Positions 20,307-29,380 of a stretch of DNA of 40,626 bases are shown here, piece by piece; positions within the stretch are counted from its first letter, which is position 1; every line of letters begins with the position of its first letter. Below the pieces are notes generated by a model. The model did not search any database, was not told the DNA's origin, and was given only the letters and a program-made list of their open reading frames with translations. Position numbers and translations under genes: made by a program. Origin of the DNA: Gemmatimonadota bacterium. Lineage in GTDB: Bacteria > Gemmatimonadota > Gemmatimonadetes > Gemmatimonadales > GWC2-71-9. The DNA is taken from assembly GCA_024641745.1 (NCBI GenBank), contig JAHECL010000009.1, forward strand, positions 1 to 40,626. The letters are read 5' to 3'.

Positions 20307-21491
20307 ATGCGGGGCTGCTTGCTGCTGGGACTGGGACTGGGACTGGGACTTATGGCCGCGCCGCTCCCGGCGCAGACCGCCACCGGGCCGTACCAGGTCG
20401 GCGTGGTCAGCGAGTCGGGGGACATCGTCACCTGGCTGCGACCGGAGGGCCACACCCTGGTCGTCGACCGTGTGGTGCCGGTCGGCGTCATGCCGGCCGA
20501 CATCGACGGGCCCCACAACATCACCGTCTCCGCCGACCAGCGCTGGTATTTCATCTCCATCGCGCACGGCACCCCCTATGGCACGCTCTGGCGCTTCGAC
20601 GCCGCGAACGACACCGTCGCCGGGCGGGCCCAGCTCGAGTACTTCCCCACCACGATCTCGGTGACCCCGGACGGTGATTTCGCCTTCGTCGCCAACTCCG
20701 ACTTCCACGGCGACCATCCGCGGGTCAACACGATCACCGCGGTGTACACGCCGGACATGCAGACCATCACCGACATCGCCGCCTGCGACATGCCGCACGG
20801 GGTGAAGGTGAACCATGCCGGCACCGCGGTGTGGATCTCCTGCATGCACAGCGACGAGCTGCTGCAGGTCGATCCCGCCACGCTCGACGTGGTGCGCCGG
20901 GCGTCGACCGGCGCCGGGATGGCCATGCCGGGGAGCTCGATGGTCGGCATGAATCACGGCGCGATGGCTCCCACGCCCGCGCCGACCAGTCCACCGGCGC
21001 CGGCTGTCGCCTCGGCCGGCGCGGACCGGATGGTCCCTCCCTCCCCCAAGGTGGACAAGGAGTGCGCGCCCACCTTTGTCAGCGTCTCCGCCGACGATCG
21101 GACCCTGTATGTCGCCTGCAACCACAAGGGGACGCTGCAGGTGTGGGATGCGGAAGCGCTGACGATGACGAAGGAGATTCCGGTTGGCGCCGGCGCCTAC
21201 AACGTGGAGCCCTCGCCCGACGGCCGGCTGGTGGTGGTGACCAACAAGAAGGCGCAGAGCGCCAGCATCGTCGACGCGAAGACGCTCAAGGAGCTGGCCC
21301 GCGTCCCCACCACGAAGAAGATCGTCCACGGCGTGGCCTTCAGCCCCGACAGCCGGTACGCCTACGTCACGCAGGAGTCGATCGGTTCCGATCCCGGTGC
21401 CGTCGACGTGATCGACCTGACCACGCTCACCACGGTGAGCACGACGCCGCTGCCGGCGCAGCCGACCGGCATCGCCATTCTCAAGCGCTGA
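20307..21491 (+). CDS. Secreted YncE/WD40-like beta-propeller protein
   Basis: Signal peptide MRGCLLLGLGLGLGLMAAPLPAQT; repeated blades such as TISVTPDGDFAFVANSD, VSADDRTLYVACNHKG, VEPSPDGRLVVVTN, VAFSPDSRYAYVTQE. Confidence 0.85.
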   Translation: MRGCLLLGLGLGLGLMAAPLPAQTATGPYQVGVVSESGDIVTWLRPEGHTLVVDRVVPVGVMPADIDGPHNITVSADQRWYFISIAHGTPYGTLWRFDAANDTVAGRAQLEYFPTTISVTPDGDFAFVANSDFHGDHPRVNTITAVYTPDMQTITDIAACDMPHGVKVNHAGTAVWISCMHSDELLQVDPATLDVVRRASTGAGMAMPGSSMVGMNHGAMAPTPAPTSPPAPAVASAGADRMVPPSPKVDKECAPTFVSVSADDRTLYVACNHKGTLQVWDAEALTMTKEIPVGAGAYNVEPSPDGRLVVVTNKKAQSASIVDAKTLKELARVPTTKKIVHGVAFSPDSRYAYVTQESIGSDPGAVDVIDLTTLTTVSTTPLPAQPTGIAILKR

Positions 21492-21502
21492 GCGGACTCG
21501 CC

Positions 21503-21775
21503 ATGGTACACGAGAAACAGACGACGCTGACCGGCCCGGAGGTGATCGGGCGCGCCAAGGCCTTCTTCAGCCAGCGGATGCCGCAGTCGGCGGCGTTCCC
21601 GGAAGCGGAAGGCCCGGGCTTCGTGACGCTGCGGGGGCAGGGCGGGGAGGAAATCGCCCTCGCCGCCTTCGCCGCCGACGGCGCCACCCGGGTCCGGGGC
21701 TCGACGCTCTTCTTCGACCAGGCGCTGGCGCGCTTCCTGTCCACGCTGCCGGAACCCGCGGTGGTGACGACATGA
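21503..21775 (+). CDS. Small conserved-looking hypothetical protein (90 aa)
   Basis: MVHEKQTTLTGPEVIGRAKAFF...; ATGA overlap with the next gene supports translation. Confidence 0.65.
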   Translation: MVHEKQTTLTGPEVIGRAKAFFSQRMPQSAAFPEAEGPGFVTLRGQGGEEIALAAFAADGATRVRGSTLFFDQALARFLSTLPEPAVVTT

Positions 21776-22035
21776 GCGAAGACGCGCGCCTGGTCCGGGT
21801 CACCGTGCAGGACACCTGGGACACGGTGGAATTGAAGATGCCGGCGTCGGCGTCGGTGGCCGAGCTGAAGCTCCGTGCGCTGGTGATGATGCACGTCGCG
21901 AAGGATCCGGGTGGCTACGAGGTCAAGTATCGCGGGGCGTCGCTCCGGGACGAGACCGCATCGCTGGACGCGGCCGGGGTGGTGGACAACGCCGCGCTCA
22001 TCGTGCTTCCGATCCGGCGCCGCCCCGTCCGGTAG
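21772..22035 (+). CDS. Small ubiquitin-like (beta-grasp) fold protein, EsaB/YukD-like by pattern
   Basis: VRVTVQDTWDTVELKMPASASVAELKLRALVMM...GYEVKYRGASLRDETASLDAAGVVDNAALIVLPI; ubiquitin-like spacing. Confidence 0.6.
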   Translation: MSEDARLVRVTVQDTWDTVELKMPASASVAELKLRALVMMHVAKDPGGYEVKYRGASLRDETASLDAAGVVDNAALIVLPIRRRPVR

Positions 22036-22062
22036 TTCCATCCTCACGCACCGGCGGGCCTG

Positions 22063-22959
22063 ATGGCCGTCGCGGTCTATCACCATCCCGGCTGCGCCCT
22101 GCACGACGCCGGTCCGGGCCATCCCGAAGCGCCGGGCCGGATCCTCGCCGTGCTCGAGGCGCTGGCCGCCCTCCCCGCCGTCCCGCTCCACGCCGCGCAG
22201 CCCGCCTCGCCCGACCAGCTGCTGGCCGTCCACACTGCCGACCATCTGGCCCTGCTCACGGCGACCCATGCCGCCGGCGGCGGGGCGCTCGACGCCGACA
22301 CCATCATGAACGCCCACAGCTGGGACGCGATGCTCGGTGGCGTCGGCGCCGTCCTGGAGGCCGTCGGGTACGCCCACGCCGGGCAGGGGCACGCCTTTGC
22401 CGCGGTGCGGCCCCCGGGCCACCATGCCTCGGCCGGTCGGGCCATGGGGTTCTGCCTGGTCAACAACGCCGTCCTCGCCGCCCGACGGTTCCAGTCGCTG
22501 GGCCGCCGACGGGTGCTCATCGTCGACTGGGACGTGCATCACGGCAACGGGACCCAGGCGCTGGTGGAGCACGATGCATCCGTGCGCTTCGTGTCGTTGC
22601 ACCAGTCGCCCTGGTGGCCGTTCACCGGGGCCGCCGGCGAGCGGGGTGTGGGCAACGTCTTCAACGTGCCACGGCCGCCCGGGCTGGCGCCGGAGCAGTA
22701 CGTGCGCGATCTCTGGCTCGCCCTCGAGGCCGCCACGAAGGACTGGACGCCCGAGGCGCTGGTGGTGTCGGCGGGCTTCGACGCGATGGCGGGGGACCCC
22801 CTCGGCGGGTTCACCCTGGCACCGCGGCATTACCGGATCCTGACGGAGCGGCTGCGGGAGCGCATGCCCGACGTGCCGATCGTCGGCACGCTGGAGGGCG
22901 GCTACGTGCCCGGTCGCCTCGCCAAGGGGGTGGCGGCGCACGTCCTGGCACTGGGGTGA
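22063..22959 (+). CDS. Histone deacetylase / acetoin utilization (AcuC) superfamily protein
   Basis: RPPGHHASAGRAMGFCLVNNAVLAAR, VDWDVHHGNGTQ, SAGFDAMAGDPLGG, LEGGY. Confidence 0.95.
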   Translation: MAVAVYHHPGCALHDAGPGHPEAPGRILAVLEALAALPAVPLHAAQPASPDQLLAVHTADHLALLTATHAAGGGALDADTIMNAHSWDAMLGGVGAVLEAVGYAHAGQGHAFAAVRPPGHHASAGRAMGFCLVNNAVLAARRFQSLGRRRVLIVDWDVHHGNGTQALVEHDASVRFVSLHQSPWWPFTGAAGERGVGNVFNVPRPPGLAPEQYVRDLWLALEAATKDWTPEALVVSAGFDAMAGDPLGGFTLAPRHYRILTERLRERMPDVPIVGTLEGGYVPGRLAKGVAAHVLALG

Positions 22960-22979
22960 GCCGTGCACGGCCTGACTCC

Positions 22980-23007
22980 TTGCCGCTGACGCCGGGATCG
23001 GTAGGTT
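22980..23007 (+). promoter_or_regulatory. Putative promoter TTGCCG-N16-TAGGTT upstream of the epimerase gene
   Basis: TTGCCG 22980-22985, spacer 16, TAGGTT 23002-23007; strongly resembles the trpS promoter region. Confidence 0.5.
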
Positions 23008-23047
23008 TCGTGACTCTGGCGTGTCCTCCATCGAACTGAGTGTCTCC

Positions 23048-24064
23048 ATGCTGCGCCTCCAAGCCGAGTATCTCGCCCTCCGCACCAGGCACCCCTTCAT
23101 CATCGCGCGGGGCGGCCAGAGCGACTACCGCACCGTCTGGATCCGGCTGACCGATGCCGACGGGAACGAAGGCTGGGGTGAGGCGGCGCCCAACAGGTAC
23201 TACGGCGAGACGGCCGAGACCGTGATGGAAACGCTCCAGGTCTACGCCCAGCACCTCCCGGCCGATCCCTTCGACCTCGAGGAGACCGACCGCCGGCTCG
23301 AGACCGCGCTGCACGGGAACCCCTCCGCCCGGGCTGCCCTCTCCGCCGCCATGCATGACCTGGCCGGCAAGCGGCTCGGTGTGCCGGTCTACCAGATGTG
23401 GGGGCTCGACCCGGCCAGGGCGCCGATGTCCACCTTCACCATCGGCATCGACACCCCCGAGCGGATCCGGATGAAGCTGCACGAGGCCGCCGAGTATCCG
23501 ATCCTGAAGATCAAGCTGGGGAGCGACCGGGATCTCGAGATCCTGCGGACTATCCGCGACGTGACCGACCGCGAGCTCCGGGTGGACGCCAACGCCGGCT
23601 GGACGGTGAAGCACACCCTCCGGATGCTGCCGATCCTCGAGGAGTTCGGGGTGACGGTCCTCGAACAGCCGCTGGTCCCGAGTGACCTGGAAGGATTCGG
23701 CATCATCCGGCGCGCCGCGACGATCCCGCTCATCGCCGACGAGTCGTGCAAGACGGTCAGCGACATTCCCGGCCTGGTCGGGCAGGTGGACGGCATCAAC
23801 ATCAAGCTGGCCAAGTGCGGCAGCCTCCGGGAGGCGATCCGGATGATCGCGACGGCGCGGGCGCATCACATGATGGTGATGGTCGGGTGCATGATCGAGA
23901 GTTCGCTGGCCATCACCGCGGCGGCGCATGTCACGCCCCTGGTGGACATCGTGGACCTCGACGGTGCCGCGCTGCTCGCCGAGGACCCGTTCGTCGGCGC
24001 CACCATCGCCGGCGGACAGCTGCGCCTCCCAACCGGACCGGGGCTCGGCGTCACGTCGCGATGA
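23048..24064 (+). CDS. Enolase-superfamily (MLE subgroup) protein, probably dipeptide epimerase
   Basis: LKIKLGSDRD (KxK), RVDANAGW, EQPL, ADESC, NIKLAKCG catalytic pattern. Confidence 0.88.
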   Translation: MLRLQAEYLALRTRHPFIIARGGQSDYRTVWIRLTDADGNEGWGEAAPNRYYGETAETVMETLQVYAQHLPADPFDLEETDRRLETALHGNPSARAALSAAMHDLAGKRLGVPVYQMWGLDPARAPMSTFTIGIDTPERIRMKLHEAAEYPILKIKLGSDRDLEILRTIRDVTDRELRVDANAGWTVKHTLRMLPILEEFGVTVLEQPLVPSDLEGFGIIRRAATIPLIADESCKTVSDIPGLVGQVDGINIKLAKCGSLREAIRMIATARAHHMMVMVGCMIESSLAITAAAHVTPLVDIVDLDGAALLAEDPFVGATIAGGQLRLPTGPGLGVTSR

Positions 24065-26481
24065 CCGATCGGTTTGCGCAGGTCGCGCTCCCGCTCCCCC
24101 TCGCCACTCCCTACACCTACCAGATCCCCGACACCCTGGCCGACCGCGTGGCGGCCGGGGCCCGGGTCGTCGTGCCGGTACGCGGCCGCGAGCTGATCGG
24201 CATCGTCACCGGCGTGGACGTCTCCCCGCCCGACGTCACCGCCCGTCCCATCCTCGCCACCCCCGACGACGCGCCCGCGCTTCCCCCCGCCCTGCTGAAG
24301 ACGGTCGAATGGATGGCGGGCTACTACGGCGCGCCGATCGGGCTGGCCCTGAAGGCGGCGCTCCCGGCGGGTCTCTGGGGCAGTTCCACCGTCGTCGTGG
24401 AGGTGGCCGATGCCCGCCGGGTGCCCGGAGGGACCGGCGCCGAGATCCTGCAGTGGCTGGAACGGAAGGGGGGCAGCGCGCCGGTACACGCCGTCGCGCG
24501 CGGCCTCAAGCGCGGGGTCTGGGACGCCGTCGACCGCCTGGCGCGGGTGGGGGCGGTCATCCTCCGCATCGTCCCGCCCGACACCGGTGGTGGCGCCGTG
24601 ACCGAGCGGGTGCTGGTGCTCCCCGACCAGCGCCCGACCCTGCTCGAACGGCAGGCACTGTTCGACGGCAAGCCACGGCAGCGGGCGCTGGTCGAGGCGG
24701 TGGAGCAGCTGGGAGGCAGCGCCGCGGTGGCGCACCTCCGCACCCAGCTCGGCTTCAGCAGCGCCCTCATCAGGGCGCTCGTGACGGGCGGCCACGCGAG
24801 CATCGACGAGGTCGAACGGGTCCGCGATCCGTTCGCCGGCGAGGCGGGGACGCCGCCCCCCGATGCGCTCTCGGCGGACCAGCAGGGCGCGCTCGAGGGC
24901 ATCGAGGCGCTGCCCGCGGGCGAAGGGGCGCTCCTCTTCGGGATCACCGGGAGCGGGAAGACGTTCGTCTACCTCGAGGCGATCCGTCGCGGGCTGGCCC
25001 ACGGTCGCGGAGCCATTGTCCTGGTCCCCGAGATCGGCCTGACGCCGCAGACGGTGCGTCGGGTCCGTGGCATGTTCGGCGACGACGTGGCGGTGCTCCA
25101 CAGCGGACTCTCCGACGGGGAACGCGCCGACGCCTGGCGGGCGCTGCGTCGGGGCGACCGGCGGGTGGCGGTCGGGGCGCGCTCCGCGATCTTCGCGCCG
25201 ATCGAGGGGCCGGGCGTGATCGTGGTGGACGAGGAGCACGAGGCGACATACAAGAACGGCGAGACGCCGCGGTACCACGCCCGCGAGGTGGCGGCGGTCC
25301 GCGCCCGTCTGGAGGGGGCCCGGCTGGTGCTCGGCAGCGCCACGCCGTCGCTCGAGAGCTGGTCCGATGCGGGGGAGGGGAGACGGCTGCGCCTGATCGG
25401 GCTGCCGGAGCGGGTGGGAGCGGGCCGGCTTCCCGCCGTCGAACTCGTCGACCTCCGCGTCGCGCCGAGGGTGCGGGGCGCCGGGGCGATCCCCTGGTCG
25501 GACACCCTCGACGCCGCGGTCTCCCGCGTCCTGGTGCGGGGCGAGCAGGCGATGCTCTTGTTGAACCGGCGCGGGTTCGCCGCCTTCCTGCAGTGTCCCG
25601 ACTGCGGCCACGTCCCCGAGTGCCCCTCCTGCAGCATCAGCCTCACGGTGCATCGGTCACCGCCGGCGCTGCGGTGCCACTACTGCGCCCACGAGGCGCC
25701 GCTCACGGAGGCGTGCGCCTCCTGCGGGCACCCGGTGGCGCAGATGCGCGGCATCGGGACGCAGCAGCTCGAGCAGTGGATCGCGGAACGATTTCCCGAT
25801 GCCCGGCTCGCGCGGATGGACATGGACACCACCACGACCAGGTGGGCCCACCACCGGATCCTCGGCACGGTGGAGCGGCGCGAGGTGGACCTGCTCCTTG
25901 GCACGCAGATGATCGCCAAGGGACTCGATTTCCCGAACGTCACGCTGGTCGGCGTGGTCGACGCCGACACCGCGCTGCACCTCCCCGACTTCCGGTCGGC
26001 GGAGCGCACCTTCCAATTGATTGCGCAGGTGGCTGGCAGGGCGGGGCGGGGGCCGAAGGGGGGCAAGGTGATCGTGCAGACCCGTCAGCCGACGCACCAC
26101 GCCCTGGTCCGGGCATCGGACCACGATGCGCGGGGGTTCCTGACCGACGAGCTGGCCCTCCGGGGCTCGCCGCCCTATCCCCCGCTGATTGGCCTGGTCA
26201 ACCTGGTGGTGTCGGGCCGTGAGGAGCCGGCCGTGGGGCGCGTGGCCGCGGAGGTGGCTGAGTGGGCCGCAGCGCTCGCCCTGAGGCATGATCTGGACCT
26301 GACCGTCCTCGGACCAGCCCCCTGCGCGCTGGCGCGGATCAAGGGGCGCTGGCGCTGGCATGTGGCGCTCAAGGGGGACGGAGGGACGCTCGGGCGGGTG
26401 GTGCGGTACGCGGCGAGGAGGCTGGCGGGCTCAGGAGAACCCCGGGTCACGATTGACCGTGACCCGGTGAGTCTCCTCTAG
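24061..26481 (+). CDS. priA: Primosomal protein N' (PriA helicase)
   Basis: GITGSGKTFVYLEAI, VDEEHEATYKN, YHAREVAAVRA, zinc motifs CPDCGHVPECPSC / CHYC / CASCG, ATGA overlap with the preceding gene. Confidence 0.96.
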   Translation: MTDRFAQVALPLPLATPYTYQIPDTLADRVAAGARVVVPVRGRELIGIVTGVDVSPPDVTARPILATPDDAPALPPALLKTVEWMAGYYGAPIGLALKAALPAGLWGSSTVVVEVADARRVPGGTGAEILQWLERKGGSAPVHAVARGLKRGVWDAVDRLARVGAVILRIVPPDTGGGAVTERVLVLPDQRPTLLERQALFDGKPRQRALVEAVEQLGGSAAVAHLRTQLGFSSALIRALVTGGHASIDEVERVRDPFAGEAGTPPPDALSADQQGALEGIEALPAGEGALLFGITGSGKTFVYLEAIRRGLAHGRGAIVLVPEIGLTPQTVRRVRGMFGDDVAVLHSGLSDGERADAWRALRRGDRRVAVGARSAIFAPIEGPGVIVVDEEHEATYKNGETPRYHAREVAAVRARLEGARLVLGSATPSLESWSDAGEGRRLRLIGLPERVGAGRLPAVELVDLRVAPRVRGAGAIPWSDTLDAAVSRVLVRGEQAMLLLNRRGFAAFLQCPDCGHVPECPSCSISLTVHRSPPALRCHYCAHEAPLTEACASCGHPVAQMRGIGTQQLEQWIAERFPDARLARMDMDTTTTRWAHHRILGTVERREVDLLLGTQMIAKGLDFPNVTLVGVVDADTALHLPDFRSAERTFQLIAQVAGRAGRGPKGGKVIVQTRQPTHHALVRASDHDARGFLTDELALRGSPPYPPLIGLVNLVVSGREEPAVGRVAAEVAEWAAALALRHDLDLTVLGPAPCALARIKGRWRWHVALKGDGGTLGRVVRYAARRLAGSGEPRVTIDRDPVSLL
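26442..26467. terminator. Hairpin inside the 3' end of priA (convergent gene boundary)
   Basis: Perfect 10-bp arms CCGGGTCACG / CGTGACCCGG, loop ATTGAC; stops of priA and the DUF1254 gene are 5 bp apart. Confidence 0.5.
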
Positions 26482-26486
26482 GACGA

Positions 26487-28112
26487 TTACTTCACCAGCT
26501 CGACTTCGGTCGGCCGCCAGCTCTTGTCGAAGAACGACTCCAGCGGGCTGTACAGCCGAAGGATCGTGAACCAACCCTTGGCCGGATCGGTCTGGATCCA
26601 GTTGCCACGATCCACCCCGGCAGGCTGCGTCGGGCCGAAGTAGATGGTAGTCGAGCCATCGGGGCTCGCCTTGGCCGCCGGTGACGGATAGCTCTGGCTG
26701 CCGGCACGGGGATAGAGCTGGGGGGTGGCGAGCATCGAGCGGGTCTGGTTGTCATACAGAGTGAACGACCAGAACGCCCGGGCGGGGATGTTGGGCGGAA
26801 GGGTCACCTTGTACGTCTTGGCGCCGTCGAACGGATTCTTGTTGGCGTCGAGGAAGCCCATCAGGTACTGCGAGCCGACGCCGGGGATCCGCATGATCAT
26901 GCCGGGTGAATCGAGCGTGTAGCCGTAGTAGAAGGCGGTGCGCGACGCGAGCGTGCGCGCGCCGGTGGGGGGCAGCGGCTTGAACATCCCTTCCTTGGTG
27001 AACATCGGGGGGGGCGTCTCGAAGAAGGCGCCGCCCTCCCAGAGCATGCTGCTCCATGCGGAGCCGGGGTAGTACGACCAGCCGAGCGACTCGAACGGCC
27101 GCCAGTTCAACACCCGGCCGGTCGCGTTCCCGACAGCGGCCGCCTCGGTGAGGAGCTTCTTCATTCGGGCGTCAGGATTGAACGGCTTCCCCTTCACGAT
27201 CCCGATGGCCGCCATCTGGCCGGCGAGTTCCACATCGTAGCTGGTGGCCGGCTCTTCCTGCACGGTGGCGTTGATCATCTCAAAGAACGAGTAGTCGCTG
27301 GGCGGGATGGTGTTGAAGACCCGATTCGAACCCTCGATGAATTTCATCTCGGGAACCGGCGGATTCTGCGCGATCCGGACCGTCCCCTCGAGCGCGGTAG
27401 CGATGCTCGTTCCCTCGGCTCCTGGCGTGTAGGGATAGATCTTCATGTACTTCTTGATCATGGCGACGGCCGGCTTCGGGTCGTTGTCGACCAGGTAGGC
27501 CCGGGCGGCGTACAGTGCATGTACGGTGCTCGACCGGGCGATGTAGAAGCCGCCTTCGGGCAGCGGGCCATCATAGCCCGGAGGCAGGATGAGATACCGG
27601 CCGCCCTCTCCGCGATCAGGACCGGGGGTGCCGATGTCGATGATCCAGGAGAACCACATGTCGTTGATGGTGCCGACCGACTTGGGCGGCTGCTCAATGA
27701 CGATCGGACCCTTGGTGAGGTCAAGGATGGAGAGATAGTAGATGGTGTCTGCATTGCCGGTCAGGAAGACCGATTTCGAGTTCATCAACTCCGAGAAGAT
27801 GACCACGTCGTTGCCCGCCGCGCCGAGGCTGTAGAACCCCGTCCGCAGGGCATATGCGGACGCGCCCCGAAAACTGTTGTTATAGACGTTGAGGGCGTTC
27901 GTAAAGGCCAGCGCGGAGTACACCGCGTCGGCGGTCGCGGCCGTCGGGGCGCCGTCCTTGAACTCGAGGGTGCCGAACCGGCTGTCCATCTTGGCCGGGG
28001 CGCCGAGAGACTGGACTGGGGCGGGGGGGAGGGCGGGAGCTTGGGCCTCGATGGCTCCTGCGGTGGTTGCGACGAGAATGAGTGAGAGGGTCGTGCTGAG
28101 CGTCGTTCGCAT
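26487..28112 (-). CDS. DUF1254/DUF1214 family secreted protein
   Basis: Signal peptide MRTTLSTTLSLILVATTAGAIEAQA; layout GNADTIYYLSILDLTKGPIVIEQPP...; C-terminal LYDNQTRSML...PDGSTTIYFGP...NWIQTDPAKGWFTILRLYSP. Confidence 0.85.
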   Translation of the reverse strand: MRTTLSTTLSLILVATTAGAIEAQAPALPPAPVQSLGAPAKMDSRFGTLEFKDGAPTAATADAVYSALAFTNALNVYNNSFRGASAYALRTGFYSLGAAGNDVVIFSELMNSKSVFLTGNADTIYYLSILDLTKGPIVIEQPPKSVGTINDMWFSWIIDIGTPGPDRGEGGRYLILPPGYDGPLPEGGFYIARSSTVHALYAARAYLVDNDPKPAVAMIKKYMKIYPYTPGAEGTSIATALEGTVRIAQNPPVPEMKFIEGSNRVFNTIPPSDYSFFEMINATVQEEPATSYDVELAGQMAAIGIVKGKPFNPDARMKKLLTEAAAVGNATGRVLNWRPFESLGWSYYPGSAWSSMLWEGGAFFETPPPMFTKEGMFKPLPPTGARTLASRTAFYYGYTLDSPGMIMRIPGVGSQYLMGFLDANKNPFDGAKTYKVTLPPNIPARAFWSFTLYDNQTRSMLATPQLYPRAGSQSYPSPAAKASPDGSTTIYFGPTQPAGVDRGNWIQTDPAKGWFTILRLYSPLESFFDKSWRPTEVELVK

Positions 28113-28244
28113 TCGAAGACTCCGTGAACTCGGGGGGATTTTCTAGAATACGAAGTATAATGGGCGCAGGGCAGTCGGTGACCCATTTGGGGAGGCCTGG
28201 AGTATCGCTATCCTCATACCCCGGGTTCCCGTCCGGGTTCCGCC

Positions 28245-28273
28245 TTGAATCCCCCCCCAGGCACCCCTAAGAT
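28245..28273 (+). promoter_or_regulatory. Putative promoter TTGAAT-N17-TAAGAT abutting the LOR/SDH start codon
   Basis: TTGAAT 28245-28250, spacer 17, TAAGAT 28268-28273, ATG 28283. Confidence 0.5.
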
Positions 28274-28282
28274 TCCCAGTCC

Positions 28283-29380
28283 ATGGCCACTCCGAAGTAC
28301 ATCGCCCCCGACTTCACGAAGCCCCCCTTTGCCGGGGCTCCCGCGGCGCAGTTCGCGCCCCTGCCCGCCGATGGGGTGCTTCCGGAAGGCTTCTTCTCGA
28401 CCTCCAACCTCCCGACCTACGTGCACCTGGGCGGCGGGAAGTGGGTCATGCCCACCCGGCCCCGGATGGACTGCGTCATCGTCCGGCAGGGGGCGGGGTT
28501 GTCGGTGGCCGAGCCGCGCCGGCTGACGGCGGGGGCGGAGATCGTGATGGGGGAGGCGGAAGACGGCAGCCAGGGGGTGTACGTGCACAGCGCCGGGTTC
28601 CTGGCCGGCGCGCACAGCGCCAACGAGTTCCGGTTCATGTCCACCGAGGTGAGCCGCGAGCGCCCCGTCAATTACGAGGAACTGGCGGCGCGCCTCGGCG
28701 AGGAGAAGCAGCGCGGCGGTTACACCATCTGGGTGGTGGGGCCGGCGCTGGTGCACTCCCGGGCGCGGGCCGACTTCGAGTGGTTCATCCGGAACGGGTA
28801 CGTCCAGGCTGTCCTCGCCGGCAACGCCGTGGCGGTGCACGACATCGAGGCCGCCATCTTCGGCACCACCCTCGGGATGTCGAATACCGGGAAGCCCACC
28901 GAGGGCGGACACGGGCTTCACATGCGCGCGATCAACCGGGTCCGGGCGGCGGGTTCCATCGAGGCGGCGGTCGGCTCGGGGCTGATCACGACCGGCATCA
29001 TGCACGCGCTGGTGACGTCGAAGGTGCCCTACGTGCTGGCCGGCTCGATCCGTGACGACGGACCGCTGCCCGGCGTGGTAGGCAACGTCCTCGATGCCCA
29101 GGACGCGATGCGGGAGCATGCGGTGCGCGCCACCGGCGCCATCTTCGTGGCGACCGCGCTGCACGCCATCGCGGTGGGCAACATGCTCCCCGCCTTTCAC
29201 ACCCACTATGACGGCGTGCCAAGCGAGCTGATGACGATCTGCGTCGACCAGACCGAGTTCGTGGTCAACAAGCTCAAGGATCGCGGCACGCACCAGGCGT
29301 ACGGCGTCGTCACCAACGCGCAGGATTTCATGCACGTCCTCCGGCTCTACGTGGAAAAGTGGGAACAGGCTACCCGCTAG
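28283..29380 (+). CDS. LOR/SDH bifunctional-enzyme conserved domain protein (ornithine cyclodeaminase-like, AgrE/ArgZ C-terminal-type)
   Basis: GAHSANEFRFMSTEVSRERPVNYEELA, VVGPALVHSRARADFEWFIRNGYVQAVLAGNAVAVHDIEAAIFGTTLG, GGHGLHMRAINRVRAAGSI, VLAGSIRDDGPLPGV. Confidence 0.78.
   Translation: MATPKYIAPDFTKPPFAGAPAAQFAPLPADGVLPEGFFSTSNLPTYVHLGGGKWVMPTRPRMDCVIVRQGAGLSVAEPRRLTAGAEIVMGEAEDGSQGVYVHSAGFLAGAHSANEFRFMSTEVSRERPVNYEELAARLGEEKQRGGYTIWVVGPALVHSRARADFEWFIRNGYVQAVLAGNAVAVHDIEAAIFGTTLGMSNTGKPTEGGHGLHMRAINRVRAAGSIEAAVGSGLITTGIMHALVTSKVPYVLAGSIRDDGPLPGVVGNVLDAQDAMREHAVRATGAIFVATALHAIAVGNMLPAFHTHYDGVPSELMTICVDQTEFVVNKLKDRGTHQAYGVVTNAQDFMHVLRLYVEKWEQATR

Noticed and set aside
20302-20664. Alternative ORFs 20302..20664 and 20231..20572 over the beta-propeller start
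   Set aside because: Frame-shadow ORFs with biased composition; the 20307 frame gives a signal peptide and propeller blades
23746-24060. N-terminal extension of the 911-aa ORF upstream of PriA
   Set aside because: Overlaps the epimerase gene in another frame; PriA-like sequence begins at the ATG at 24061
28144-28161. Resemblance of AATACGAAGTATAAT to a loxP arm
   Set aside because: Only one partial arm, no 8-bp spacer plus inverted second arm, no recombinase nearby; better explained as promoter AT island
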